Position numbers and translations under genes: made by a program. From an uncultured Bacilli bacterium (GTDB lineage: Bacteria > Bacillota_I > Bacilli_A > RF39 > UBA660): a DNA stretch of 26,896 bases. Under the pieces are notes generated by a model. That model saw only the letters and a list, made by a program, of their open reading frames with translations, was not told where the DNA came from and ran no database searches. This document shows, one piece after another, positions 1-6,382 of the stretch; the stretch's first letter is position 1, and each line of letters begins with the position of its first letter. The stretch is from NCBI GenBank assembly GCA_947522695.1, contig CANNTX010000014.1:1-26896 (forward strand), in the 5' to 3' direction.

Positions 1-1371
1 TTTATTTGGGCAATTAATAATAAACGTAGAATTAGTTATCCAGTTTTAGCTAAAGTGTATGATGCTGATTTAAGTACAACACTTGCAAGCTTTAAAGTAC
101 AGGATGAAAGTGGTAATGATATTAATACAAATATTAATTCTTTAGATGGAACAGTAGGATATACTACTGGGGTTAAAGATTCTAAATATGCATTACTATC
201 AAATAATTTATTAGCTGATTCAGTTGGAGGTTTTGATAAATTAACAACTTCATATGAATTATCAGTAACATCTAATAAAATCGCATTATATGCAACCTTA
301 ACAAGCAGTGATGCATCATATGTATCTGGTTATGAACCAAGAACAATAGATTTAGATTATGGAAGAAATGTTGCGTTAATTAAAATAGTTAATAAAGATG
401 GAAAAGAAAGATGTTATACTTTTATAATAAATAGAGTAGATGATAGAAATAATTCTAATTTACTAAAAAATGTTAAATTAAGTAGAGGAAGTATAGATTT
501 TGATCCATATACAACAAATTATGATGTAAAAATAAGTAGATTTACTAAGAAGGTAAGTGTAAATGCAGAATTAGATAGCAGTACTTCAACATTTATAAAA
601 GGATATGAACCAAGAGAAGTAGAAATAACAGAAGATAGACAATCAGTAGTACTTAAAGTAATAAGTGAAACTGGAAGTATAAGAAGTTATGTAATAACAT
701 TTATAAGAAATGGTGAAGATAAAGATAATGTAAATAGTACATATCTAAGTAGTTTAACAGTACCGGGAACAATGCTTGGATTTGATAAAGAAACCTATGA
801 TTATACAATAACTGTACCATATGAAACAGAAGATTTACCAATATATGCATTTGCTGAAGATGAAAATGCGACAGTTAAAGTAGGAAATAATACAGGATTA
901 AAAGTAGGAAATAATCTAATTCAAATAGAAGTAAAAAACAATAATAAAACAAGAATATATAGTTTACATGTAATAAGAAAAGAAAGTGGATTAGATATAT
1001 CAAATTCATCAAGATTAGGAACATTAAGTATAAAGAATTATAATATAGAATTTAGTCCTGATAAGTTAGATTATGAAGTAAAAATTAAAAGAGAAAAGAC
1101 ATTATTAATAAGTGCAACTCCAGAATCAAATAGAGCTGACATATATATGTATGGAAATAATGATTTAACTGGATTTAGTACAATAAGAGTAAAAGTAATA
1201 GCAGAAAATGGATTAACAAATATATATTCAATAGATATTCAAAAAGCTGCTTATAATAAGAAAATTGAAATAATTATTTCAATAAGTATATGTTTATTTA
1301 TAACAATTTCTGGTATACTATTAATAGTTAATAAAAAAAATAAGATAAACAAAGAATATATGGAGGGATAA
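1..1371 (+). CDS. Surface protein with cadherin-like beta-sandwich repeats (5' end outside window)
   Basis: The reading frame is open from base 1, so the gene starts upstream of the window and the GTG at 55 is not a real start. The visible part holds about four repeats of the kind called cadherin-like beta-sandwich (PF12733 type), roughly at 226-435, 453-711, 736-981 and 1006-1245. Each has a hydrophobic strand, a 'F..D...Y.V.' core and a closing strand such as YSLHVIR or YVITFIR. Two repeats share the motif GYEPR. The C-terminus has one membrane helix (about 1264-1330) followed by a short basic tail, so the protein would be anchored in the membrane with the repeats outside. The stop lies 2 bp before the next gene, which suggests co-transcription. 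Such domains are common in Gram-positive adhesins, and an adhesive or stalk role is inferred. The missing N-terminus could change the interpretation. Confidence 0.8.
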   Translation, partial: FIWAINNKRRISYPVLAKVYDADLSTTLASFKVQDESGNDINTNINSLDGTVGYTTGVKDSKYALLSNNLLADSVGGFDKLTTSYELSVTSNKIALYATLTSSDASYVSGYEPRTIDLDYGRNVALIKIVNKDGKERCYTFIINRVDDRNNSNLLKNVKLSRGSIDFDPYTTNYDVKISRFTKKVSVNAELDSSTSTFIKGYEPREVEITEDRQSVVLKVISETGSIRSYVITFIRNGEDKDNVNSTYLSSLTVPGTMLGFDKETYDYTITVPYETEDLPIYAFAEDENATVKVGNNTGLKVGNNLIQIEVKNNNKTRIYSLHVIRKESGLDISNSSRLGTLSIKNYNIEFSPDKLDYEVKIKREKTLLISATPESNRADIYMYGNNDLTGFSTIRVKVIAENGLTNIYSIDIQKAAYNKKIEIIISISICLFITISGILLIVNKKNKINKEYMEG

Positions 1372-1373
1372 AA

Positions 1374-1991
1374 ATGAAAAAGATGTTTATTTTAGGGTTA
1401 TTATTGGTTATGCCTTTAGCAGTTAATGCTGAGGTAAGTAGCAGTACCCAAGCAATTGGAGCATCAGCTGATGCAAAAACACAAGTTGAAGAATCACTTA
1501 AACTAAATGGTAGTATAAAAAATGCTACAAATGGATTTTATATTGAAGGATTAGAGATAACTTGTACTAATGGTAAAAGAGTTTATACTATCATGAACAA
1601 TGCTATTGCAAATACATTAACATGTGCTAATGGTAATACTAATCCATACTACAATAATATAGCTGATGGAACATCAGGAAAATCAATTGAAAATGGTAGT
1701 GCTTGTACTACAGATGGAAATGAACAAACACTATATGCAACAAGAATTTATAAATATGATTGTGATTATTTAGCAGGAAGTACTGAAGATAATAAAAAAC
1801 CATTTAGTACAACCACAACAACTACAACAAAAAGTGGAAACAAAGATGGCGATACAACAAAAGATACAGGTACAACTGATAACAAAGAAACAGGCGTTGA
1901 AGATTATTTTATAGCGCTTGGAACAATCGGAATTGCCGTAACAGCACTTTTATATGTAGTAGATAAGAAAAATGTATTTAAAAAGATTTAA
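1374..1991 (+). CDS. Secreted Cys-rich protein with Thr-rich stalk and C-terminal membrane anchor
   Basis: This 205-residue protein has a clear signal peptide (cleavage probably after VNA, residue 19) and an extracellular domain with several cysteines. A Thr-rich linker lies near residues 142-170, and a C-terminal membrane helix (about 179-196) is followed by a basic tail. The pattern 'NT..C.NGN.N.YY...C...Y.YDC' matches the start of the downstream protein at 2076, so the two are probably paralogs. The KETG before the final helix resembles a sortase signal but lacks the proline, so a plain membrane anchor is more likely. A GGAGGG ribosome-binding site precedes the ATG. The Thr-rich part may be glycosylated (inference). 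I recognise no named family. Its setting beside T4SS and pilin-like genes suggests a surface or tip component. Confidence 0.8.
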   Translation: MKKMFILGLLLVMPLAVNAEVSSSTQAIGASADAKTQVEESLKLNGSIKNATNGFYIEGLEITCTNGKRVYTIMNNAIANTLTCANGNTNPYYNNIADGTSGKSIENGSACTTDGNEQTLYATRIYKYDCDYLAGSTEDNKKPFSTTTTTTTKSGNKDGDTTKDTGTTDNKETGVEDYFIALGTIGIAVTALLYVVDKKNVFKKI

Positions 1992-1994
1992 AAA

Positions 1995-2018
1995 ATAATA
2001 ATATTATGATATTATTAT
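1995..2018 (+). other. Perfect 10-bp inverted repeat in intergenic leader
   Basis: ATAATAATAT and ATATTATTAT form a perfect 10-bp stem with a 4-base TATG loop just after the stop at 1991. It contains only A and T and no T-run follows, so it is not a terminator by itself. It may protect the 3' end of the upstream transcript or be a by-product of AT richness. Confidence 0.4.
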
Positions 2019-2032
2019 TATAGGTCTTGGTG

Positions 2033-2061
2033 AAATAATACCATTACGGTATTATTTTTTT
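2033..2061 (+). terminator. Rho-independent terminator
   Basis: AATAATACC and GGTATTATT form a perfect 9-bp stem with a 5-base loop (ATTAC), followed by a run of T that ends at 2061. It ends only about 15 bp before the next start codon. It therefore either separates the transcript of the two upstream genes from the next gene or acts as a leaky attenuator. Confidence 0.75.
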
Positions 2062-2075
2062 GGAAAGAGGTTGTT

Positions 2076-3239
2076 ATGAAAAAGATAATATTACTTATAT
2101 GTTTATTATTTCCATTAACTGTGTTTGGAGCTAATCTAAAATTTGGTAGTAACTATTTTGACTGCACAAATTTTCAAACTAAAGGAATAATTTCTAGTGG
2201 CTCTGGAAGTGTCAATTATTGTATAAAGGCAAAATGTGATGGAGGTCAATGGCAAACTCAACAATTGTTTGTAAGAGGAAATACGGTAAGCTGTTCAAAC
2301 GGAAATGAAAATTATTATCAATATGTTATTTCATCTGGTTGTAATGATTATCAAGGAACATGTTCAAATAATACAGAAACATACTGTGGTATAACTTACG
2401 CCTATGATTGTAATAAAGTATCAGATGGATCTATATATATACCTAAAAAAACAACAACCACAACAACTTCAACAACTAAAAAAACAAACACAACTAAAAG
2501 AACAACCACAACCAAAAGAAGAACTACTAAGCCAAACAATACAACCACGACTACGACCACAACTACTACAACAGCCCCAGTTAAAGATAGTAATGCCTTT
2601 TTAAAAAGTCTAACAATTGAAGGATACACAATTAACTTTTATAAAGAACAATTAACCTATGAAATAGTTATAGATAAAACAGTTAATAAAATAGATATAA
2701 AATATGAAACCGAATCAGATAAAGCTACTGTAAATGTAAGAAATAATGATCCAATAAGTATTATTAATCCTATAATTATTACAGTAACAGCTGAAGATGG
2801 AAGCATTAAAGATTATACTATTAATTTAACTTATAAAGCATTATCAAATAATATCAATATCAAAAAAATAACAATTGAAAATTACAATCTAGATTTTGAT
2901 AATAATAAACAAAATTATGATGTAGTAGTAAAACAAGATACAAAATCATTAATTTTTAATATTGAGTTAGAAGATGAGAATGCAACATATGAAATAAATG
3001 ATAACAATGATTTAGTTAATGGCAGCATTGTTACCGTTAAAGTAAAAGCTGAAGACTTAACTGAAAAAACATTTTATTTTAATATTATTAAAGAAACAGC
3101 AGTTGTACCAAAGAAAAAAAGTAATTTCTTAACTATATTATTAATATTTTTAATCTTAGGAATTATTGGTGTAGTAGCCTTTAAATTCATAAGAAATATG
3201 ATACCAGCAAAGGCGGATGAAAAATATGATTATGAATAA
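2076..3239 (+). CDS. Secreted Cys-rich/Thr-stalk/cadherin-like membrane-anchored surface protein
   Basis: This 387-residue protein has a signal peptide (about residues 1-19) and a Cys-rich domain to about 122. A Thr-rich stalk (about 126-166, with interspersed Lys/Arg) leads to two cadherin-like beta-sandwich repeats (about 170-255 and 258-342), a membrane helix (about 351-372) and a short charged tail. The Cys-rich domain shares 'NT..C.NGN.N.YY' and 'Y.YDC' with the protein at 1374-1991. The beta-sandwich repeats resemble those of the truncated protein at the left edge. It thus combines modules of both upstream neighbours. AAAGAGG before the ATG is the ribosome-binding site. The last 14 bp overlap the next gene, implying translational coupling. 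A surface adhesin or fibre-associated role is inferred, and no characterised homolog is recognised. Confidence 0.85.
   Translation: MKKIILLICLLFPLTVFGANLKFGSNYFDCTNFQTKGIISSGSGSVNYCIKAKCDGGQWQTQQLFVRGNTVSCSNGNENYYQYVISSGCNDYQGTCSNNTETYCGITYAYDCNKVSDGSIYIPKKTTTTTTSTTKKTNTTKRTTTTKRRTTKPNNTTTTTTTTTTTAPVKDSNAFLKSLTIEGYTINFYKEQLTYEIVIDKTVNKIDIKYETESDKATVNVRNNDPISIINPIIITVTAEDGSIKDYTINLTYKALSNNINIKKITIENYNLDFDNNKQNYDVVVKQDTKSLIFNIELEDENATYEINDNNDLVNGSIVTVKVKAEDLTEKTFYFNIIKETAVVPKKKSNFLTILLIFLILGIIGVVAFKFIRNMIPAKADEKYDYE
2451..2573 (+). repeat. Low-complexity Thr-codon (ACN) tract
   Basis: Some 41 codons are mostly ACA, ACC, ACG or ACT, broken by Lys, Arg, Ser, Pro and Asn codons, and they encode the stalk of the surface protein. 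Thr codons are mixed rather than one pure trinucleotide, so the tract looks selected for the amino acid and not for slippage. Length variation between strains is possible. Confidence 0.8.
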
Positions 3240-3627
3240 ATTATTAATTTTATTTTTAAATTTAAGTTATATAAATGTATTAGCAGATGAAGAAGGTGCT
3301 GTCGGAAGTAATTTTTGCAGTGACTTTGGAAGTACATTAAGACTGGTTTCAATATCAATTTTAATAGTTAGAATATTAGTGCCATTATTAATAATTATTA
3401 TGGGGACCTTGGATATTTATAAAACTGTTACAAGTGGTAAAGAAGATGACTTAAAAAAACAAATGATTATATTTGGAAAAAGAATTATAATTGGACTTAT
3501 GGTATTCTTTTTACCTTCGTTTGTTGATTTAGTTGTAAATGCTTTAGATAATAGTCCAAGTGATTATAAAACTTGTTTATCTTGTATATCTAATCCAAGT
3601 AATTGTCCAAAATCAAATAATAAATAA
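3226..3627 (+). CDS. Two-helix pilin-like protein with signal peptide (VirB2/TrbC-like topology)
   Basis: About 133 residues. I place the start at 3226 because AAGGCGG (3210-3216) sits 9 bases ahead of it, whereas the ATG at 3217 directly abuts that site. A signal peptide ends near LADEE. Two membrane helices follow, with a short loop containing VTSGKEDD between them. Cysteines lie before helix 1 (FCSDFG) and after helix 2 (TCLSCISNPSNC). The same layout recurs at 5508-5858 and, more distantly, at 5953-6372, including 'VTSGK.DD.KK' and 'TC..CI..P..C'. VirB2/TrbC pilins have a signal peptide and two helices joined by a short cytoplasmic loop, so this is a plausible T4SS pilin or membrane subunit. 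A small holin-like or channel protein is the alternative. Two terminal Cys groups suggest disulfides. Confidence 0.75.
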   Translation: MIMNKLLILFLNLSYINVLADEEGAVGSNFCSDFGSTLRLVSISILIVRILVPLLIIIMGTLDIYKTVTSGKEDDLKKQMIIFGKRIIIGLMVFFLPSFVDLVVNALDNSPSDYKTCLSCISNPSNCPKSNNK

Positions 3628-3640
3628 TTACTCTTAACAT

Positions 3641-3677
3641 ATAAACTGTCAAATTATATTGATAGTTTATTTTTTTT
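3641..3677 (+). terminator. Rho-independent terminator overlapping a promoter
   Basis: ATAAACTGTCAA (3641-3652) pairs with TTGATAGTTTAT (3659-3670) in a 12-bp stem with one G-U pair and a 6-base loop, and a T-run follows. It closes the transcript of the genes at 2076 and 3226. Its descending arm includes the -35 box of the next promoter. Confidence 0.85.
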
Positions 3678-3687
3678 GATATATAAT
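3659..3687 (+). promoter_or_regulatory. Sigma-A-type promoter for the 3718 gene
   Basis: TTGATA (3659-3664) and TATAAT (3682-3687) are separated by 17 bp: five of six -35 bases match and the -10 is perfect. It drives the genes at 3718, 3993 and 4467. The -35 lies within the terminator stem of the preceding unit, so the two signals are compressed into one element. A strong AAAGGAGGAA ribosome-binding site follows at about 3700. Confidence 0.75.
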
Positions 3688-3717
3688 AAAAATATAAAAT
3701 AAAGGAGGAATTTATAT

Positions 3718-3978
3718 ATGAAAGAAGCATCAGGAGAATTAAGTATGACTGCTATTACAGTTGTTGCTATTGCGGCTATTGGAGGTGTATTCACAGCACT
3801 TGTTTGGCCACAAATAAAGGTAAATATTTTAAATCAAACAAAATGTGCTAATAAATTTAATTGTGAATGTTCTGAAGGTTCTTGTAATTGTAAATATTAT
3901 GATGCTAGTGGCGAACCAAAAGATGTTGTATGCCCAGTTGAAAAAGATACAAGTTCAAACACAAATAATAATGGATAG
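3718..3978 (+). CDS. Small pilin-like protein with N-terminal helix and Cys-rich C-terminus
   Basis: This 86-residue protein has a short polar N-terminus (MKEASGE), one long hydrophobic helix (about residues 9-30) and then a hydrophilic domain with six cysteines in about 35 residues (C.N.F.CEC....CNCKYY, and VVCPVE). A positive, Gly-containing leader directly before the helix is seen in type IV and Tad (Flp) prepilins. The next protein (MRESIGG...) starts in the same way. This makes both candidates for pilin or pseudopilin subunits, although the classical Glu at +5 is not in the usual place and no prepilin peptidase gene is visible. It has its own strong promoter and an almost ideal ribosome-binding site, consistent with abundant expression. 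Function is inferred from architecture only. Confidence 0.7.
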   Translation: MKEASGELSMTAITVVAIAAIGGVFTALVWPQIKVNILNQTKCANKFNCECSEGSCNCKYYDASGEPKDVVCPVEKDTSSNTNNNG

Positions 3979-3992
3979 TATTATAAGATAGT

Positions 3993-4457
3993 ATGAGAGA
4001 GTCAATTGGTGGTGCCTGGATAGTTGGAATTGTAATTACATTTGTTGTGCTATTCACTAGTTATCTTGCATTATCTGTTAATTACTCTAAAGCCTTTAAA
4101 GTTAAAAATGAAATTATATCTTTAATTGAAGAAAATGAAGGGTTAACAGAGAAAACACAAGAAAAGATAGTTAAATATCTTAATAGTACGGGATATTATG
4201 TATATGGTGCTTGTGGTAAAATAGATGAAGATTATTTAGATGGAGCCGTTAATGGTAAATTAACGGGATACGAAAAACAGGGAAATGCCGATAAATATAA
4301 ATATTGTGTTTATGAAAGATCAGTTGAAGGAGATACATTAAACAGAAAATATTACAGAGTAACCGTATTCTTTAAATTTGACATTCCAATTTTAGATAAT
4401 ATGTTTACATTTCCAGTTACCGGAGAAAGCAAGGCAGTATATTTTGCAAAAGATTAA
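3993..4457 (+). CDS. TadE-like single-pass pseudopilin candidate
   Basis: This 154-residue protein begins MRESIGG followed by a membrane helix (about residues 8-28) and an extracellular domain. Its last part (RVTVFFKFDIPILDNMF... then VTGESKAVY) resembles the C-terminus of TadE-family minor pilins, where a beta-rich domain ends with a Pro-containing hydrophobic strand and a 'v.ge...' strand. It lies 14 bp after the preceding pilin-like gene and 9 bp before a TadZ/CpaE-like gene, and that neighbourhood supports the TadE reading. The ribosome-binding site is weak, so it may be translated less than its neighbour, as expected for a minor subunit. I am moderately sure of the pseudopilin class and not of the family name. 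Confidence 0.65.
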   Translation: MRESIGGAWIVGIVITFVVLFTSYLALSVNYSKAFKVKNEIISLIEENEGLTEKTQEKIVKYLNSTGYYVYGACGKIDEDYLDGAVNGKLTGYEKQGNADKYKYCVYERSVEGDTLNRKYYRVTVFFKFDIPILDNMFTFPVTGESKAVYFAKD

Positions 4458-4466
4458 GGTGGTTTT

Positions 4467-5435
4467 ATGAATTTAGTTATTGTAAATGAAAATACAAGAG
4501 TAGTAAATGCATTAACAATAGATATTATAAAAGTATTAAAAGGTGTCTATGATGTTAATAGTGTTGAAAAAGAATTAGTAAATTTTTATTTTAACAAAGT
4601 AATAATTGATATAACCGCTATAAAAAATTATTTTTCAAATTTTGATTTATTCGAATTTCTAAATTACTTTGGCAAAGACAAAGTAATTTTACTTTTAAAT
4701 GATAGTGCTTATTGTAATAGTAAAGAATTTTTAACAAAGTTAATTAATAATGGCTATTATAACTTTACTAGTAATTCACAAGGAGTTAGTTTTTTAGTTA
4801 ACAGATCTAATACTTATGAAGATGTAAAAAAATATATTCAAACAACAACATTTACAAGTGAATTAAATAGTTCTATTGGTAGCACTAATATTCAAACCAG
4901 AACAAATAATATAAAAATAATTGGTATTAAAAATCTAAGTGAAGGTGCAGGATCTACAACTTTAATGCAACAAATGGTTAAACAATTAGCGTTCAATTAT
5001 AAAGTTAAAGGTATTGAACTAAATGGTTTTGATGCTATGTACTTTAGAAGTCCTAATATTATATTTTGTAACGACTATACAGAAGCCGAAACAAAGATTC
5101 AAGGATTAAAAGGAATAGATGCTATAATTATTGATTTAAACGAATTTGAAGATAAGAATAAAATATGCACAGATATTATTTATTTATTAGAGCCTGGAAT
5201 TATTAGAATATCAAAATTTATCAAAAATATTAATAAATATAAAGATAAACTAAATGATATGAAAATAGTTTTAAATCGTAGTGCTTTAAAAGATGAAGAA
5301 ATCAATTATTTTGAAAAAGAAACTGGTTTAAATATTTACTACAATTTAACTAATTTTGATGATAAAAAAGATAGATTATTATCTATAGATAAGTTATTAA
5401 TTAAATTAGGATTCAATAAACAAGAAAAATTGTAA
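4467..5435 (+). CDS. TadZ/CpaE-like protein with degenerate P-loop
   Basis: This 322-residue cytoplasmic protein is preceded by AAGGTGG. The N-terminal ~120 residues look like an alternating alpha/beta receiver-type domain, and the C-terminal ~180 like a MinD/ParA-type ATPase. That is the domain order of TadZ/CpaE, which places Tad pili in the cell. In the P-loop (around residues 158-166) the sequence is SEGAGSTTL. Compared with the family KGG.GK[TS]T, the signature lysine is Ser158 and the P-loop lysine is Ser163, so ATP hydrolysis is doubtful. A Walker B-like strand ends at Asp223 (AIIIDL). TadZ proteins with altered P-loops are known in Tad systems. Here the gene sits between pilin-like genes and a T4SS operon, which suggests a positioning or scaffold role. 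A divergent MinD-like protein is the alternative. Confidence 0.6.
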   Translation: MNLVIVNENTRVVNALTIDIIKVLKGVYDVNSVEKELVNFYFNKVIIDITAIKNYFSNFDLFEFLNYFGKDKVILLLNDSAYCNSKEFLTKLINNGYYNFTSNSQGVSFLVNRSNTYEDVKKYIQTTTFTSELNSSIGSTNIQTRTNNIKIIGIKNLSEGAGSTTLMQQMVKQLAFNYKVKGIELNGFDAMYFRSPNIIFCNDYTEAETKIQGLKGIDAIIIDLNEFEDKNKICTDIIYLLEPGIIRISKFIKNINKYKDKLNDMKIVLNRSALKDEEINYFEKETGLNIYYNLTNFDDKKDRLLSIDKLLIKLGFNKQEKL

Positions 5436-5451
5436 AAATATTGTAAAATAT

Positions 5452-5480
5452 TTGACGTAATTATATAAATAGTTTATAAT
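5452..5480 (+). promoter_or_regulatory. Strong sigma-A-type promoter for the 5508 gene
   Basis: TTGACG (5452-5457) and TATAAT (5475-5480) are separated by exactly 17 bp, one base from the full consensus. Transcription would start near 5487. An AAAGGAG ribosome-binding site lies at 5493-5499. This is the best promoter in the window. Confidence 0.85.
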
Positions 5481-5507
5481 TTTATTAGACGTAAAGGAGA
5501 GAGAAAA

Positions 5508-5858
5508 ATGAGTGGTTTAAATAATTTTTGTACACAACTGAGTGCAGTAGTACAAGTAGTAGGATGGGTATTATTAATTTTTAAAATAGCTATTCCATTA
5601 ATAATAGTCGCTTTAGGTGCGTTAGATTTAGGAAAAGCTGTAACATCTGGAAAAGATGATGATATTAAAAAGAATACTAAATCACTAGGAATAAGAATTA
5701 TCGCTGGAATTTTAATATTCTTAGCACCTAATATTATATTATGGATTTTTAGTCTTATTAATGGTTGGAGCGGTGCATCATCTGCAATCGGATTCGAAAC
5801 TTGTAAACAATGTATTTTAACACCATATGAATGTTCTACTACAGTAACTGAATCATAG
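5508..5858 (+). CDS. Two-helix pilin-like protein in its own transcription unit (candidate major subunit)
   Basis: This 116-residue protein has an N-terminal Cys (FCTQLS), a first membrane helix (about residues 15-41) and a loop containing VTSGKDDDIKK. A second helix (about 56-80) leads to a tail with TCKQCILTPYEC. It aligns over its length with the protein at 3226-3627 but lacks the signal peptide. Spacing of helices, loop motif and Cys groups is the same. The gene stands alone between a near-consensus promoter and a terminator directly before the T4SS operon, an arrangement typical of highly made structural subunits. In T4SS terms the VirB2/TrbC position is the best fit. I cannot tell whether it forms a pilus or a membrane ring. 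The Cys pattern suggests a disulfide-stabilised extracellular end. Confidence 0.75.
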   Translation: MSGLNNFCTQLSAVVQVVGWVLLIFKIAIPLIIVALGALDLGKAVTSGKDDDIKKNTKSLGIRIIAGILIFLAPNIILWIFSLINGWSGASSAIGFETCKQCILTPYECSTTVTES

Positions 5859-5876
5859 GACTTTATAAAAAACAAT

Positions 5877-5904
5877 AAAAAAACAACTTTACTGTTGTTT
5901 TTTT
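5877..5904 (+). terminator. Rho-independent terminator
   Basis: AAAAAACAAC (5878-5887) pairs with GTTGTTTTTT (5894-5903) around the 6-base loop TTTACT. The last T-run forms the tail. It closes the single-gene transcript of the pilin-like gene at 5508. Confidence 0.8.
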
Positions 5905-5930
5905 GTATGATATAATTATATACGTATAAT
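5903..5930 (+). promoter_or_regulatory. Possible promoter of the T4SS operon
   Basis: TTGTAT (5903-5908) and TATAAT (5925-5930) lie 16 bp apart, just after the terminator. Another TATAAT at 5933-5938 has no matching -35. Since the upstream gene is terminated, the operon starting at 5953 needs a start site here. The exact boxes are uncertain. Confidence 0.4.
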
Positions 5931-5952
5931 TGTATAATGTTAGGTGGTAGCT

Positions 5953-6372
5953 ATGAAAAATAAAATAATATACATTTTAATTATCTTTGGTGTTATGTTT
6001 AGCTTTATCAATGCACAAGCTGAAAATGCTAGTGAAGAATATAATTATTCCAATTCTTCAAACTCAATAGTACTTTTGGAAAATGAAGCCAATCCAAATG
6101 AATCTAATACAGACTGCAATGCATTAGGAAAATTTGGAGATGATCTTCAGTCAATATTTAATGTATTTAAAATTGTGGCACCTATATTAACATTGGCATT
6201 ATCTACGTATGATTTTGTTATTTCAATAACAAGTAAAGCAGCTGAAGGTCTTCAAAAATCTTCAAAAAAATTTGTAACGCGTTTAGCATTAGTAGTTTTA
6301 TTATATTTATTGCCTACAATTTTGAACGTCTTGTTACGTTTGACAATCGGTGGAAACACCTGTGTAAGATAG
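5953..6372 (+). CDS. Third two-helix pilin-like protein with signal peptide
   Basis: About 139 residues. I place the start at ATG 5953 because AGGTGG (5942-5947) precedes it, and the in-frame GTG at 5944 lies inside that site. A signal peptide ends at INAQA. A Ser/Asn-rich segment follows, then DCNALG, a helix, a loop (ITSKAAEGLQKSSKK), a second helix and a short end with one Cys (NTCVR). Helix spacing, the 'P.L....S..D' start and the 'VTR.' after the loop match the proteins at 3226 and 5508, but the VTSGK.DD motif and the CxxC tail are lost. It is therefore a diverged paralog, perhaps a minor or membrane-embedded subunit. It is first in the T4SS operon, 10 bp before the VirB6-like gene. Confidence 0.7.
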   Translation: MKNKIIYILIIFGVMFSFINAQAENASEEYNYSNSSNSIVLLENEANPNESNTDCNALGKFGDDLQSIFNVFKIVAPILTLALSTYDFVISITSKAAEGLQKSSKKFVTRLALVVLLYLLPTILNVLLRLTIGGNTCVR

Positions 6373-6382
6373 GAGTGATAAC

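Noticed and set aside
1929..1990. Sortase (LPxTG-type) anchor in the 1374 protein
   Set aside because: KETG lacks the Pro of known sorting signals; a membrane anchor explains the tail.
2027..2055. TTGGTG-17-TATTAT as a promoter for the 2076 gene
   Set aside because: Only three of six -35 bases match, and the whole element lies in the terminator hairpin.
2402..2629. Minus-strand Val-rich open frame and an overlapping plus-strand Gln-rich frame
   Set aside because: Both are mirror images of the Thr-codon tract in the surface-protein gene; there is no ribosome-binding site and the composition is implausible.
3217..3225. Upstream in-frame ATG for the 3226 gene
   Set aside because: It abuts AAGGCGG with no spacing; similar upstream in-frame starts at 5944, 14066, 19385 and 23595 were rejected for overlapping the ribosome-binding site, the upstream gene or promoter elements.
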